Notes: generated by a model from the letters alone, not told the origin. A stretch of 24,171 bases of DNA from Candidatus Colimorpha enterica (GCA_000433515.1 FR891210.1:660-24830), one strand, 5' to 3'. Shown: positions 7,541-14,908, counted from the stretch's first letter. Numbers and translations: made by a program.

Positions 7541-7921
7541 ATGGGACTTATTAAAGCAGGGCTGGGCGCCGTAGGCGGCGTTCTGGCAGATCAATGGAAA
7601 GAGTTTTTCTATTGCGAGGCAATGGATAAAGAAGTTATGGTGACAAAAGGACAAAAGCGCATCAGCGGACGTTCCTCAAACACCAAAGGCAGTGACAACA
7701 TCATTTCCAACGGCTCCGGCATTGCCGTAACTGACGGTCAATGTATGATCATTGTGGATCAAGGAAGAGTCGTTGAAGTATGTGCAGAACCCGGCGAATT
7801 TACATATGACGCTTCCACCGAACCGTCGATTTTCGCAGGTAATCTTGGACAGAGCATCCTTGACACCTTTCTTGATCCAAATACAGATATCATCAGTTGC
7901 ACTACTATTACTTACAGTTGA
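7541..7921 (+). pseudogene. N-terminal fragment of YdjI-like SPFH ('virion core') protein
   Basis: The protein begins MGLIKAGLGAVGGVLADQWK and continues with FFYCEAMDKEV, GQKRISGRSSNTKGSDN and VCAEPGEFTYDASTEPSIF. These are hallmarks of the bacterial SPFH proteins related to YdjI, which assemble at membranes. Family members run to roughly 350-450 residues. Here recognisable sequence stops after GNLGQSILDTF (about 7870), and the last 14 residues look unrelated, ending at TGA 7919. The remaining SPFH domain and the C-terminal zinc ribbon are missing. A strong AAGGAGG precedes the ATG. The gene is truncated by whatever replaced the DNA after 7870. Confidence 0.75.
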
Positions 7922-8318
7922 GTACCCAGCAGATGTTCGGCGATTTTGTTGTGTTGTCCATCCGCGTTGGTTGATTAACTCAAAGCTAAGACAACAGACC
8001 ACTGCTTTTCACACATATATTATAGCAAAAAAAACATTAATTCATTAAGATATTATTTGGATACAAACTATTAGTTGTTAATTAAATGTTGGCACAAGCA
8101 GATTTTTTTACATACAAAAAACATTCTTACATCATTGTTTATGTTTTATTCTCTGCCTCAAATCTCTTTGAAAATCCTGTTTTCTTTCCTTCATAATACA
8201 TATAAAACCTCGCTCTCGGAAATCCCGAAGGATAACGGCGATGTACGAATGCTGCAATACAGCGATAAAAGTTCAAACCGGGCTTCCCCCGTTTTCCCCG
8301 ACGGCAAAACTGTCGATT
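7922..8318. other. AT-rich spacer after the SPFH truncation
   Basis: No convincing gene. The middle (about 8000-8200) is much richer in A/T than its surroundings and holds homopolymer tracts. On the minus strand there is a -10-like TATAAT (8024-8019) followed by a short frame starting MDNTTK, but without a usable ribosome site. It may be the scar of an excised or decayed element. No transposase fragment is seen. Confidence 0.35.
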
Positions 8319-9221
8319 TCAGTCGTCGGTATCAACGAAATCGAGGTCTTCTCCGAGGTCTTCCCCGAGGCTTTCCCCGAGCTTTTTCGGCGGGCGCTTC
8401 ACTGTTTCGTCTCCTCCGAAAATCGCCGTTTCAGCTGCGGAGACGGCTGAGGCAACCGTTATCGCTGTGGCAAACGAAAAAGTGAACGGACCGGAAGGCG
8501 AGCGGAGAATCATGGGGATCTCACATCCTCCGGCATGGAGTTTTACCGTGCCGTCGGTTATGAGAAAGCCGCGCTTCGTCGCCGATGCCTGCCAGACCGT
8601 TCCGGGCGAACCGAAAAGGTATCCGATCATTTCTCCAGCCGCCGAAAAGGCTTTTTCCGGGGATTTCAGAATTATTCCGGTTCCGATGTCGGAATCATAT
8701 TCAGTACGGTCGCTGCCGATGAGGAAAAATGTCGACAGGCTTAAGAACCGGCAGAATTCATAGGCATTGAGCTTTTTCGGCGGCTTGAAGCCGATGTGAG
8801 CCGAATATGCCGCCTCGGAAAACAGCTCCTGAGGCGAGACCGATTTTTCCGAGAGCATATCGCGTTCGGCATCGGCGGCATAGTTCACTATCCAGTCAAA
8901 GCATCTATCCGGAGATGTCACCGACGAGGCGCGGGCAAGGACCTGCGGAAAGTACCATCTCAAGCTGTCTTCTCCGCCGAGGACAAGCATTCTGATGCCT
9001 CCTGCCCCGGCGCCGGTCGTGACTACCGCTCCGCGTTTGCGGAGGCAGGTTTCAGCCAGCTTTTCGCCGGAAATTCCGACAAGCGACGAAAACAGTCTTC
9101 TGCGGCATTTCAGCGTCAGCAGACGCTTTGCAGCCGCGTTTGCGAAAATGACACCGCCTTCCGTGTCGGTCATCATGGCTGGCATTTTCAGGCGGCTCAT
9201 GTAATCGACGGGGTTTATCAT
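8319..9221 (-). CDS. Orphan PAS-like sensory protein with acidic repeat tail
   Basis: A start at 9221 gives 300 residues beginning MINPVDYMSRLKMPAMMTDT. A GGAGG site lies upstream and a sigma-A promoter at 9306-9334. A longer in-frame ATG at 9314 lies inside that promoter and is rejected. Residues about 10-70 (PAMMTDTEGGVIFANAAAKRLL) look like the front of a PAS domain. The middle region is unassigned, with a Phe/Leu-rich stretch and a Gly/Ala-rich segment (FSFATAITVASAVSAAETAIF). The tail has GESLGEDLGEDL and ends in DFVDTDD. No kinase, GGDEF or HTH output domain is present, so it may act through partners. It stands alone on the minus strand. Confidence 0.65.
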   Translation of the reverse strand: MINPVDYMSRLKMPAMMTDTEGGVIFANAAAKRLLTLKCRRRLFSSLVGISGEKLAETCLRKRGAVVTTGAGAGGIRMLVLGGEDSLRWYFPQVLARASSVTSPDRCFDWIVNYAADAERDMLSEKSVSPQELFSEAAYSAHIGFKPPKKLNAYEFCRFLSLSTFFLIGSDRTEYDSDIGTGIILKSPEKAFSAAGEMIGYLFGSPGTVWQASATKRGFLITDGTVKLHAGGCEIPMILRSPSGPFTFSFATAITVASAVSAAETAIFGGDETVKRPPKKLGESLGEDLGEDLDFVDTDD

Positions 9222-9305
9222 TTTCTCTGTCCTCCACGTGTCCTGAATATCCGCGATGAGGATGCCGTGGCGGCAGTCCTCGACGGGTTCATGAAATATG
9301 CTGAT

Positions 9306-9334
9306 ATTATACACGAAAAATTAATATTTGTAAA
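9306..9334 (-). promoter_or_regulatory. Sigma-A promoter of the PAS-like gene
   Basis: On the minus strand TTTACA (9334-9329) and TATAAT (9311-9306) are separated by exactly 17 bases. Transcription would start near 9299, leaving a leader of about 75 nt before the ATG at 9221. To the right, 9335-9548 holds no gene and no other clear signal. Confidence 0.75.
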
Positions 9335-9548
9335 GGGGAATTGAGAAAAAACATTAAAAAGATTTATAAATATATCGAAATTAATACATAATACTGCGAT
9401 GCGCGCAAATTCCGCCTGCTGTTGAGATGAAGTCCGGCTCGCCGGAATACGGGAAAACGTGATAAAAGAAATATCGTTGCCGCCGTATATTCTCCCCACA
9501 AATGCAGACAATATCTTTGTGAAATAATTCCTGCAAGGAGAAACCAAC

Positions 9549-9638
9549 ATGAAAGCAACCGGAATTGTGAGGAGGATAGATGATTGTGGTATAATAACAC
9601 AAAGAGGATTATGCCGCATAAACACCGGGGTTCGCTGA
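9549..9638 (+). pseudogene. Fragment of AbrB/SpoVT-type regulator
   Basis: An AAGGAG site precedes an ATG that opens with MKATGIVRRIDD, identical to the usual start of small AbrB/SpoVT swapped-hairpin regulators in Clostridia (which continue LGRVVIPKEIRRT). After residue 12 the match collapses (CGIITQRGL...). Adding one base near 9595 would restore a PK-x-I stretch, so a frameshift plus point changes are likely. The frame stops after 29 codons, where family members have about 80. In conjugative elements such genes sit beside DUF5348 and replication genes, as here. Confidence 0.65.
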
Positions 9639-9665
9639 TTTTGTCCAAGAATTAGGTTCGAGGCC

Positions 9666-9693
9666 CGGGCATAATTCGACTTTAATATGCCCG
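9666..9693 (+). other. Hairpin upstream of an orphan ribosome site
   Basis: CGGGCATA (9666-9673) pairs with TATGCCCG (9686-9693) around a 12-nt loop, followed directly by AAAGGAGGAG. No ATG follows at a proper distance, so a short gene start may have decayed here. The nearby GGTTCGAGGCC is not part of a complete tRNA. Confidence 0.35.
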
Positions 9694-9752
9694 AAAGGAG
9701 GAGCCAATTTATAGGCAGCCGAGCAAAACATATTTAATAACCTGTCACACAG

Positions 9753-9788
9753 AAAAGCCGAATGAGCTCTGAAACTCATTCGGCTTTT
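9753..9788 (+). terminator. Strong rho-independent terminator
   Basis: AAAAGCCGAATGAG (9753-9766) pairs perfectly over 14 bp with 9775-9788 around an 8-nt loop, and the right arm ends in TTTT. It separates the AbrB fragment from the DUF5348 pseudogene and can work in both directions. Confidence 0.8.
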
Positions 9789-9811
9789 CCTATTTCACGA
9801 GGAGGATAAAG

Positions 9812-10030
9812 ATGAAAAAACAATGTGTACTGATTTATGATGTAATCGGTCGGATGGACATCCGCTTCGGATTACTGGATTACTATGGTGGTCTTCACCG
9901 CGGAGAACGGCTGTAGGTTCGGCTTAATGAAGAGTGAATCCCGACGAGAATTGAACTCGGCGGGTCCCGGTATCTAAAAGGTGTGAAGCAGATCAAGCTG
10001 AACGGACTGATTGTTAGAATTGAAGACTGA
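9812..10030 (+). pseudogene. DUF5348 protein gene with two in-frame stop codons
   Basis: One frame runs 72 codons from an ATG with a GAGGAGG site. The front (LIYDVIGRMDIRFGLLDYYG, then GLHRGE) and the back (IPTRIELGG ... IKLNGLIVRI) both fit DUF5348, a small conjugative-element protein of about 70 residues normally reading GRMDIRFGLNEYYGGLHCGE ... WVPTRIE ... LNGLRVRI. TAG at 9914 and TGA at 9935 interrupt it, the latter where a conserved Trp (TGG) is expected. No base is gained or lost, so the frame is preserved end to end. The gene precedes the replication-type HTH gene, as in intact elements. Confidence 0.8.
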
Positions 10031-10038
10031 TACTATGT

Positions 10039-10063
10039 GACGACGGAAAGGTCGTCTTTTTTT
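10039..10063 (+). terminator. Rho-independent terminator or attenuator before the HTH gene
   Basis: GACGAC (10039-10044) and GTCGTC (10051-10056) form a 6-bp stem with a 6-nt loop, followed by seven T. It lies between the DUF5348 pseudogene and the ribosome site of the next gene, so it could attenuate read-through. Confidence 0.65.
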
Positions 10064-10087
10064 ATTATTCCAAGGAAGGAGGCACTG

Positions 10088-10912
10088 ATGTTGAAATGCC
10101 TGATGAAGTATGAATGGGTAAAGCTGCGAAGAGATACTCTGCCGACCGGCAAAGGCATTATGGGTGCTTGGGCAAGGCTTGCCGCACGAGCAGCATTTCG
10201 GCATGGGCATGCCTACTACTGCGGATACAAGAACGCTGTGAGCCCCGGAATGTGGTCCGGGGGTATTGTCGGACTGAAGAGTATTCTCGGTATCAAAAGC
10301 CGCACACAGGCTTTAGAGATACTGGATAAGCTATCAGCCCTCGGTTATCTGAAATACACGCTTGACAGCAAAACCAAAAAGCTGACCTATCAATTAACGG
10401 ATTGGGTCGTAAAATGCTCCGGTGAGGAGTGTATGAACGGAACCGTGTATGCCACAGATGGTTTTGGGTTTCTCTGCCTCCCCCGCAATATTACGCAGCG
10501 ACTTGCCGAAGAGCAATATACATTTGATGAAGCAGACGCATGGCTGGATCTCTGGTGCCACACAGTATCAGAAGAACCGGGCAATGCGTTTTCTTTTATA
10601 GCGCCGGCTGTTCAATACGGCAATTACGGCGCCATATTAACTATGGAAAAACTAGGTCAGCGCTGGGGCTGGGAAAAGACAAAGGTATGGAGATTTTTCA
10701 AAAAGCACGGGGATGTCTTTGCTCTGTACCGTCTTCCCGGCTCTTACGGCTGCCTTGTTTTCAATAAATCGTATCCGACGGATACCGAGGTTTCTTTGCC
10801 TAAGCAGGCAGAAATCCTGCGTATTCTCGATGAAATACGCATTCGGGGCGCAAATACGCACAAGGTGGGCAGTGACAATGAAACAGCTACTTATCAGAAC
10901 AGTTTGCGCTGA
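10088..10912 (+). pseudogene. Conjugative-element HTH/replication-initiation-type protein, N-terminal part of a split gene
   Basis: The frame starts MLKCLMKYEWVKLRRDTLPTG with GGAGG upstream. Landmarks are GMWSGGIVGLKSILGI, LTYQLTDWVVKCSG, GFLCLPRNITQRLAEE, WLDLWCHTVSE, PAVQYGNYGAILT and RRWGWEKTKVWRFFKKHG-like text. These fit the conserved HTH protein found next to DUF5348 in Tn1549-like elements, usually described as replication or regulatory. True homology ends at SDNE (about 10882); the last ten codons belong to an insertion. The C-terminal part continues in the same frame at 11643-11912. Removing 760 bases between two GTGACAATGAA copies restores a 354-residue protein of normal length. 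Confidence 0.8.
10872..10882 (+). repeat. 11-bp direct repeat, left copy
   Basis: GTGACAATGAA is repeated exactly at 11632-11642. Both copies encode the same piece (SDNE/CDNE) of the split HTH gene, in the same frame. It may be a target-site duplication or the microhomology used in the insertion. Confidence 0.75.
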
Positions 10913-10947
10913 TTTCATTCATGCAGAATTTGTTTCGTATATGTCTG

Positions 10948-11409
10948 TCAATAGGCTACCCCGCCGCTGTCGATATACTTACACACCACCCGACGCGCCT
11001 TTTGATGCGCCTGACGGCTGCTCAGCTCACCGCAGTTTGTTTCGTCGTTCAACCACTGGAAATAGTGAGTTATCATACTGGCGATGTCGTACAGAATGTC
11101 GCAAACAGCATTGAAGCGGTCGTTTTCAGCCCGCCAGACGTAATTACCGACAGATATCTGCGCAAAGGGACTGTCAGTCTTGTCGTCCGGCAGGAAGATC
11201 GTCGCGCTCACCTTTTCTTCCGACAGATAACTGACAACGTAAGGTTCAAATTTCACGTACATTTTCAGCCTGACCGGAAAACGGTACTTCCACCTTATCC
11301 AGCGCACAAATGCGCATATTTCCGATTTGAGTTCAGGTTCAAAACCCTTTGAGAAGCAAAGACGGATGCCATTGTTCTCAGGGCTTTCCGAAATCCAGAT
11401 ATCTTTCAT
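10948..11409 (-). CDS. Immunity-like protein downstream of the RHS tail
   Basis: The ATG at 11409 overlaps the RHS stop as TGATG, which sets the start (MKDIWISESPENNGIRLCF) and gives 153 residues. An in-frame ATG five codons upstream lies inside the RHS frame. The protein is mixed alpha/beta without signal or membrane segment; a feature is THYFQWLND near residue 118, resembling the zinc-peptidase-type H..HYFQW seen in related RHS-linked proteins as I recall, but the first His and Glu are absent here. Position after an RHS core suggests an immunity protein of a polymorphic toxin locus. It could instead be a displaced toxin-type domain. Not confirmed. Confidence 0.55.
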   Translation of the reverse strand: MKDIWISESPENNGIRLCFSKGFEPELKSEICAFVRWIRWKYRFPVRLKMYVKFEPYVVSYLSEEKVSATIFLPDDKTDSPFAQISVGNYVWRAENDRFNAVCDILYDIASMITHYFQWLNDETNCGELSSRQAHQKARRVVCKYIDSGGVAY

Positions 11410-11631
11410 CAGATCACACACCATTTAATTACATATTGATTATCAATCAGCAGATGCTGCACGCCGTTTTCCGTCCACTCTTCGTTGAGAATTGCAGTAC
11501 CGGACAGGGCATAGGTATGCTTTATACCGTTTACAGTCTTGGCGGTGCGGATTCCGTCGGCGTTGTAGCTGTAGCTGAACGCTTCCGACCCTGAGGAAAG
11601 TCCGGTCAGCCGCCGTCCGTATGACCATGTT
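11409..11631 (-). pseudogene. RHS-repeat protein C-terminal fragment without toxin domain
   Basis: Minus-strand reading gives TTWSYGRRLTGLSSGSEAF, then YSYNADGIRTAKTVNGIKHTY and GTAILNEEW, the typical end of an RHS core (YDADGIRTxKTVNG). After HLLI (about 11450) homology stops, and eleven residues later the frame ends at TGA 11409. A toxin C-terminal region of 80-150 residues would normally follow; it is missing. The fragment starts abruptly at the 11-bp repeat, so it has no start codon of its own. Confidence 0.7.
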
Positions 11632-11642
11632 GTGACAATGAA
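11632..11642 (+). repeat. 11-bp direct repeat, right copy
   Basis: This GTGACAATGAA matches 10872-10882 exactly and marks the right edge of the insertion. Downstream sequence resumes the HTH protein in frame. Confidence 0.75.
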
Positions 11643-11912
11643 CATATCAACCGCCTGGTCGCATGGTACAGCAGAAATGCTGTGGAAAAGTCGGTTAGCA
11701 CTGTGGAAGAAAATCGCGTTGCACTTTCGGGCAGTATAATACGCGCGTATTTTTCTCCGTGTTGGAACTGTAAGAATTGTGAGTATGTCTGCCGGAGTAA
11801 AGAGTATTCTCAGCTCAAGGTACAGGAAACGAATAAAATCCGCGGACCGTGCAGGCCGACGGATATCACCAAAATCGCAAAGGAGATGTTTTATCATGAG
11901 CAAACAGGATGA
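11643..11912 (+). pseudogene. C-terminal part of the split conjugative-element HTH protein
   Basis: Reading from the repeat gives HINRLVAWYSRNAVEKSVST, then ENRVALSGSIIRAYFSPCWN with CxxC-type cysteines (CWNCKNCEYVC), then IRGPCRPTDITKIAKEMF before TGA at 11910. This is the conserved Cys-rich C-terminus of the protein whose N-terminus is at 10088, and the frame matches exactly after collapsing the repeat. The four closely spaced Cys suggest a metal site. The last 17 bases overlap the start of the next gene. Confidence 0.75.
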
Positions 11913-12525
11913 ACTGCAGTATGAGCAGCAGGAAAAACGAATGCAAGCGCAGTCAGACGCTTTTATCACACTTCTGACAAAGCGAGGCATCTTGGGAGAC
12001 AGCCAGATCGACGATGCACAAAAGCGTGCTGCCAGACAGGAAAAGACAAAAAACTGCTATCACAACACGCTGATGCTTCTCCAGCACTATCGCACGCTGG
12101 TGTGGATGCTGGAATGCTTCCCCGAGACGGTTGCTGCCGAGCTTGACCGGCCGTTTGAAGGTGTGGACAAGCTGATTGAGGATGTGGATGTCGAGGTGGC
12201 GCTGGGCAACAAGAAGATCGAAAGCCGGATGCAGGGTATGCAGAAATCCCGCCTGCTGATGGACCGGCTTAACGAAGCGTTGACCGTACTCCGTAAGAAG
12301 CCGGATAACGGCGAACGGCTGTATAATCTTATCTACACGACCTACATAGCACCGGATGTACTCAACCATCAGGAAATTTTGTATCGCCTGACGCTGTCTT
12401 CGCGGAATTACTATCGTCTTCGCCAGCAGGCCATTTCCGTTCTTTCCATTCGTCTGTGGGCAACAGCTGCACCGGATGTGGATTTCTGGCTGGAGATGTT
12501 GACGCTCATTGAGGGTCTGGAGTAA
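11896..12525 (+). CDS. Sigma/ArpU-like HTH protein of a conjugative element
   Basis: An intact 209-residue protein starts at 11896, overlapping the end of the HTH gene by 17 bases. It begins MSKQDELQYEQQEKRMQ with a charged helical N-terminus. The middle reads NTLMLLQHYRTLVWMLECFP and FEGVDKLIEDVDVEVALGNK. The end has LIYTTYIAPDVLNHQEILYR and SSRNYYRLRQQAISVLSIRLW, a helix-turn-helix arrangement like sigma-70 region 4 or ArpU-type regulators. Such proteins follow the DUF5348/HTH pair in Tn1549-like elements and are probably transcription regulators. It is the only gene of this module that looks complete. Confidence 0.75.
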   Translation: MSKQDELQYEQQEKRMQAQSDAFITLLTKRGILGDSQIDDAQKRAARQEKTKNCYHNTLMLLQHYRTLVWMLECFPETVAAELDRPFEGVDKLIEDVDVEVALGNKKIESRMQGMQKSRLLMDRLNEALTVLRKKPDNGERLYNLIYTTYIAPDVLNHQEILYRLTLSSRNYYRLRQQAISVLSIRLWATAAPDVDFWLEMLTLIEGLE

Positions 12526-12532
12526 TTGTATT

Positions 12533-12584
12533 CCGGCAGGCTGCAGTGAAGAAGCATAAGCCTTTACTTCGACTGCCCTGCCGG
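12533..12584 (+). other. Long two-part hairpin at the end of the conjugative-element module
   Basis: CCGGCAGG (12533-12540) pairs with CCTGCCGG (12577-12584). Inside it GCAGTGAAG pairs with CTTCGACTGC with one bulge, giving a stem of about 17 bp. No T-run follows. It starts eight bases after the gene's stop and may end or stabilise the transcript, or be a recombination or recognition structure. Confidence 0.45.
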
Positions 12585-12634
12585 CATTCAGACGAGAATT
12601 CAGATCAACACTGAGAAATTAGGCATAGGGAATT

Positions 12635-12761
12635 ACTCTGTTTCAGGGTTATATCCCGATTTCGACGAACAAAATATCAATCATCGGTTTTTTGAGCGTT
12701 CACAGAAAAGTTAAAAGCCATAATGCGTATACTCTCTTGACGGAGCGGGAATATTATGATA
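12635..12761 (+). repeat. 127-bp imperfect direct repeat, left copy, upstream of the ATPase
   Basis: It aligns without gaps to 14068-14194, with about 20 mismatches by eye (about 84% identity). Shared blocks include ATATCCCGATTTCGACGAAC, TAATGCGTATACTCTCT and ATATTATGATA. The left copy carries the -35 box and most of the -10 box of the ATPase promoter. It encodes no evident protein. Confidence 0.8.
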
Positions 12762-12765
12762 AAAT
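12737..12765 (+). promoter_or_regulatory. Sigma-A promoter of the DUF4143 ATPase
   Basis: TTGACG (12737-12742) and TAAAAT (12760-12765) are 17 bases apart, 42 bases before the ATG. The matching site in the right repeat copy has TCGGCG and TATCAG, so the right copy is probably not an active promoter. Confidence 0.65.
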
Positions 12766-12806
12766 ATGATTGGTCGTAGATTTTCATAAAAACACAGAGG
12801 CGCGTT

Positions 12807-14030
12807 ATGGTATATATTTCACGAGAGCTTGAACGCAAGTTCTTAAAGCTCAATGATTTTTTCAAGGTTATCCTTGTTACAGGCGCAAGGCAGGTCGGCA
12901 AAACGACGATGCTGAAGCATTTAGCTGAGAGCAACAGGGCCTATGTCACGATGGACAATACAATGGCGAGAGAGCTTGCACAGTCTGATCCCGTGCTGTT
13001 CTTCCAGACCTATAAGCCGCCTGTCCTTATTGACGAGGTGCAGAAAGCTCCGGAGCTGTTCGGGCAAATCAAAATCATTTGCGACGAAAGCGATGAAAAA
13101 GGTCTCATTTGGCTGACCGGTTCGCAGCAGTACAATATGATGAAACGAGTGCATGAGACCCTCGCCGGAAGAATCGGCATCTTGGAACTGTACAGCCTAT
13201 CCGCAAGAGAAAAAGCAGGACTTGTGTTCGACACGGATCTGGACTTTTCACTCGCCACCCTGCAGGCAAGGCAGCGCAAGCTTCCCAAAAATGATGTGAT
13301 TCAAGTGTTCAATCACGTTTGGGAGGGCGGTATGCCCCAGGTGCAGGGCGCGGACGACGAACTCCGGCAGGAATATTTCAATTCTTATGTAGATACCTAT
13401 TTGATGCGTGATGCTACCGAAGCAGGCGGTATTACCGACGCCGTTCGTTTCCGCAAATTTCTTGTGGGCTGTGCTTCTCTTGTTTCGGAGCAGGTCAATT
13501 ATTCCACGCTGGCTGAATCTGCCGACATTGCACCGAGTACCGCAAAAGAATGGCTGAAAATTCTCGTTGGATCAAACATCGTCTATCTGCTTTCCCCCTA
13601 TTCCAACAATGAACTCAAACGCCTAAGTAAAACGCCGAAGCTGTACTTCTGCGATACCGGACTCTGCTCGTATCTTTCCATGTGGCTGACACCGGATACG
13701 CTGCGGAACGGTGCTGCAAGCGGTCATTACTACGAGAACTATGTTGTGATGGAGCTGGTCAAGAATTACGCCTACGCAAAGTCCAAGGCGAACCTCACCT
13801 ACTTCCGGAATTCCAACGCAAAAGAGATTGATGTGTTTGTTGAGGAAAACAACGTCATCCATCCGCTGGAAATCAAAAAGAGCGCTGCGCCCGACCGTCG
13901 TGAAGTCAAAAAGTACAGCGTGATTGACAAGGCTTCCTTGAAGCGTGGCAACGGCGGCATCATCTGTATGTGCGAGGAGCCGATACCAATTGATGCGGAT
14001 AACTGCTTTATTCCGAGCAATCTAATCTGA
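12807..14030 (+). CDS. AAA ATPase with DUF4143 domain
   Basis: This intact 407-residue protein has a Walker A GARQVGKTT (about 26-34), Walker B VLIDEVQ (about 73-79) and a sensor-like LTGSQQ. The DUF4143 C-terminal half ends in EIDVF ... HPLEIKKS (about 339-360), which resembles the E-x-D ... E-x-K core of PD-(D/E)xK nucleases. The length is normal for this family, whose cellular role is poorly known; it is widespread and mobile in gut bacteria and often linked to defence or toxin-antitoxin-like behaviour. The start follows GAGGCG, a modest ribosome site. It stands alone between 127-bp direct repeats, suggesting that gene and flanks moved or duplicated as a unit. Confidence 0.9.
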   Translation: MVYISRELERKFLKLNDFFKVILVTGARQVGKTTMLKHLAESNRAYVTMDNTMARELAQSDPVLFFQTYKPPVLIDEVQKAPELFGQIKIICDESDEKGLIWLTGSQQYNMMKRVHETLAGRIGILELYSLSAREKAGLVFDTDLDFSLATLQARQRKLPKNDVIQVFNHVWEGGMPQVQGADDELRQEYFNSYVDTYLMRDATEAGGITDAVRFRKFLVGCASLVSEQVNYSTLAESADIAPSTAKEWLKILVGSNIVYLLSPYSNNELKRLSKTPKLYFCDTGLCSYLSMWLTPDTLRNGAASGHYYENYVVMELVKNYAYAKSKANLTYFRNSNAKEIDVFVEENNVIHPLEIKKSAAPDRREVKKYSVIDKASLKRGNGGIICMCEEPIPIDADNCFIPSNLI

Positions 14031-14044
14031 ACAATTTCAAATGA

Positions 14045-14078
14045 AGAGTGTAGGCTTAAGTTTTATCACTCTGTTTTA
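14045..14078 (+). terminator. Possible terminator of the ATPase gene
   Basis: AGAGTG (14045-14050) pairs with CACTCT (14067-14072) and is followed by GTTTTA. The loop is long (16 nt), so strength is uncertain. Its right arm forms the first bases of the right 127-bp repeat. Confidence 0.4.
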
Positions 14079-14194
14079 GGGACATATCCCGATTTCGACG
14101 AACAAAACACCAATCGTCGGATTTTTCGGCGTTCAAAGAAATGTCAAAAGACTTAATGCGTATACTCTCTCGGCGGGACAGGGATATTATGATA
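14068..14194 (+). repeat. 127-bp imperfect direct repeat, right copy
   Basis: This is the partner of 12635-12761, ungapped, with about 20 differences. It lies 37 bases after the ATPase stop. It does not precede an intact gene now; the tail of another AAA ATPase remains 1 kb downstream. Confidence 0.8.
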
Positions 14195-14275
14195 TCAGGG
14201 TGGAAACTTCATATGTCTGTATTTCTGAGCACGGTCAAAATAAAAACCTGCCCGATAAGGACAGATCGGACAGAT

Positions 14276-14908
14276 TTAATCCAGTAATTCGGTTATATCG
14301 CACCTCAAGGCTTTGGCAAGCCGCAGCACAATATCAATTTGCGCTTTGTTAATGTCTTTACTTTTCCGTTCATAGGCACGGATGGTATTAAGGGAAACGC
14401 CGGATTCATGGGCAAGCTCCTCCTGTGTCAATCCGCAATGCCTTCTTGCCGTTTTCAGCTTGCATTCGCTTTTTTCAAAGTGAGCATCGAGGACTTCGTA
14501 GCTTTTTTCGATGTCCGCTTCGTGAAGCGTCCCGTAAAGTCCCAGAAGTTCATTGTACGGAACCGTGTCGAGGATACTCTTGAATGTGCGCCCGGAATAC
14601 CATTGGTAATGGGTCAGCATCCATCCTACCCAATAAACAGGGCTTCTTTCGTAGCTTTCAATAAAATTTGTATCGTAGGCTTTGCCGGTGGCCTTTTACA
14701 TGACCTCTAAAAAAAGCTCTAATCCGCTTTTGCCTGCAATGTATTTCGGATTACCGCTTTCTATTTCCTCTGCAATGTCGGATTGAATAAAGCGTTTCAA
14801 GAAGTCTTCGCCGTCCATTCCGAACTCGACTACTGCGTCATGGAGCATATTGCCGACAGCACGGGAAGCCTTATTCAGATATAACGGACTGTAGGCGTGG
14901 GTCATCAT
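14276..14908 (-). pseudogene. XRE-family HTH regulator interrupted by one in-frame TAA
   Basis: A start at 14908 has AAGGGAGG (14918-14925) at proper spacing and reads MMTHAYSPLYLNKASRAVG, then FGMDGEDFLKRFIQSDIAEE and GNPKYIAGKSGLEL. TAA at 14698-14696 is codon 71. The same frame goes on with SYERSPVYWVGWMLTHYQWY and the HTH domain (GLTQEELAHESGVSLNTIRAYERKSKDINKA read in two pieces), ending CDITELLD. Without the stop it is a normal 210-residue member of a family found beside DUF3990 genes, likely as antitoxin or repressor. The downstream part could restart at the ATG at 14620, giving a 114-residue protein with a complete HTH. Confidence 0.75.

Larger units (their letters stand above)
10883..11631. 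mobile_element. 760-bp insertion carrying an RHS tail and an immunity-like gene
   Basis: With one copy of the 11-bp repeat this segment accounts for the 760 bases that interrupt the HTH gene. It is read in the opposite direction to the gene it splits and contains an RHS core fragment followed by a coupled 153-codon gene. No transposase, integrase or terminal inverted repeat is visible. It could be a non-autonomous insertion, a displaced RHS cassette, or a product of repair. Confidence 0.6.

Noticed and set aside
9222..9314. Longer N-terminus for the PAS-like protein starting at 9314
   Set aside because: The upstream ATG lies inside the promoter (9306-9334), while the ATG at 9221 has a good ribosome site.
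9650..9700. tRNA-like T-arm text GGTTCGAGGCC
   Set aside because: No acceptor, D-arm or anticodon arm can be built around it; the pairing present is a simple hairpin (9666-9693).
10883..11631. Classical insertion sequence
   Set aside because: No transposase frame and no terminal inverted repeats could be found at the ends.
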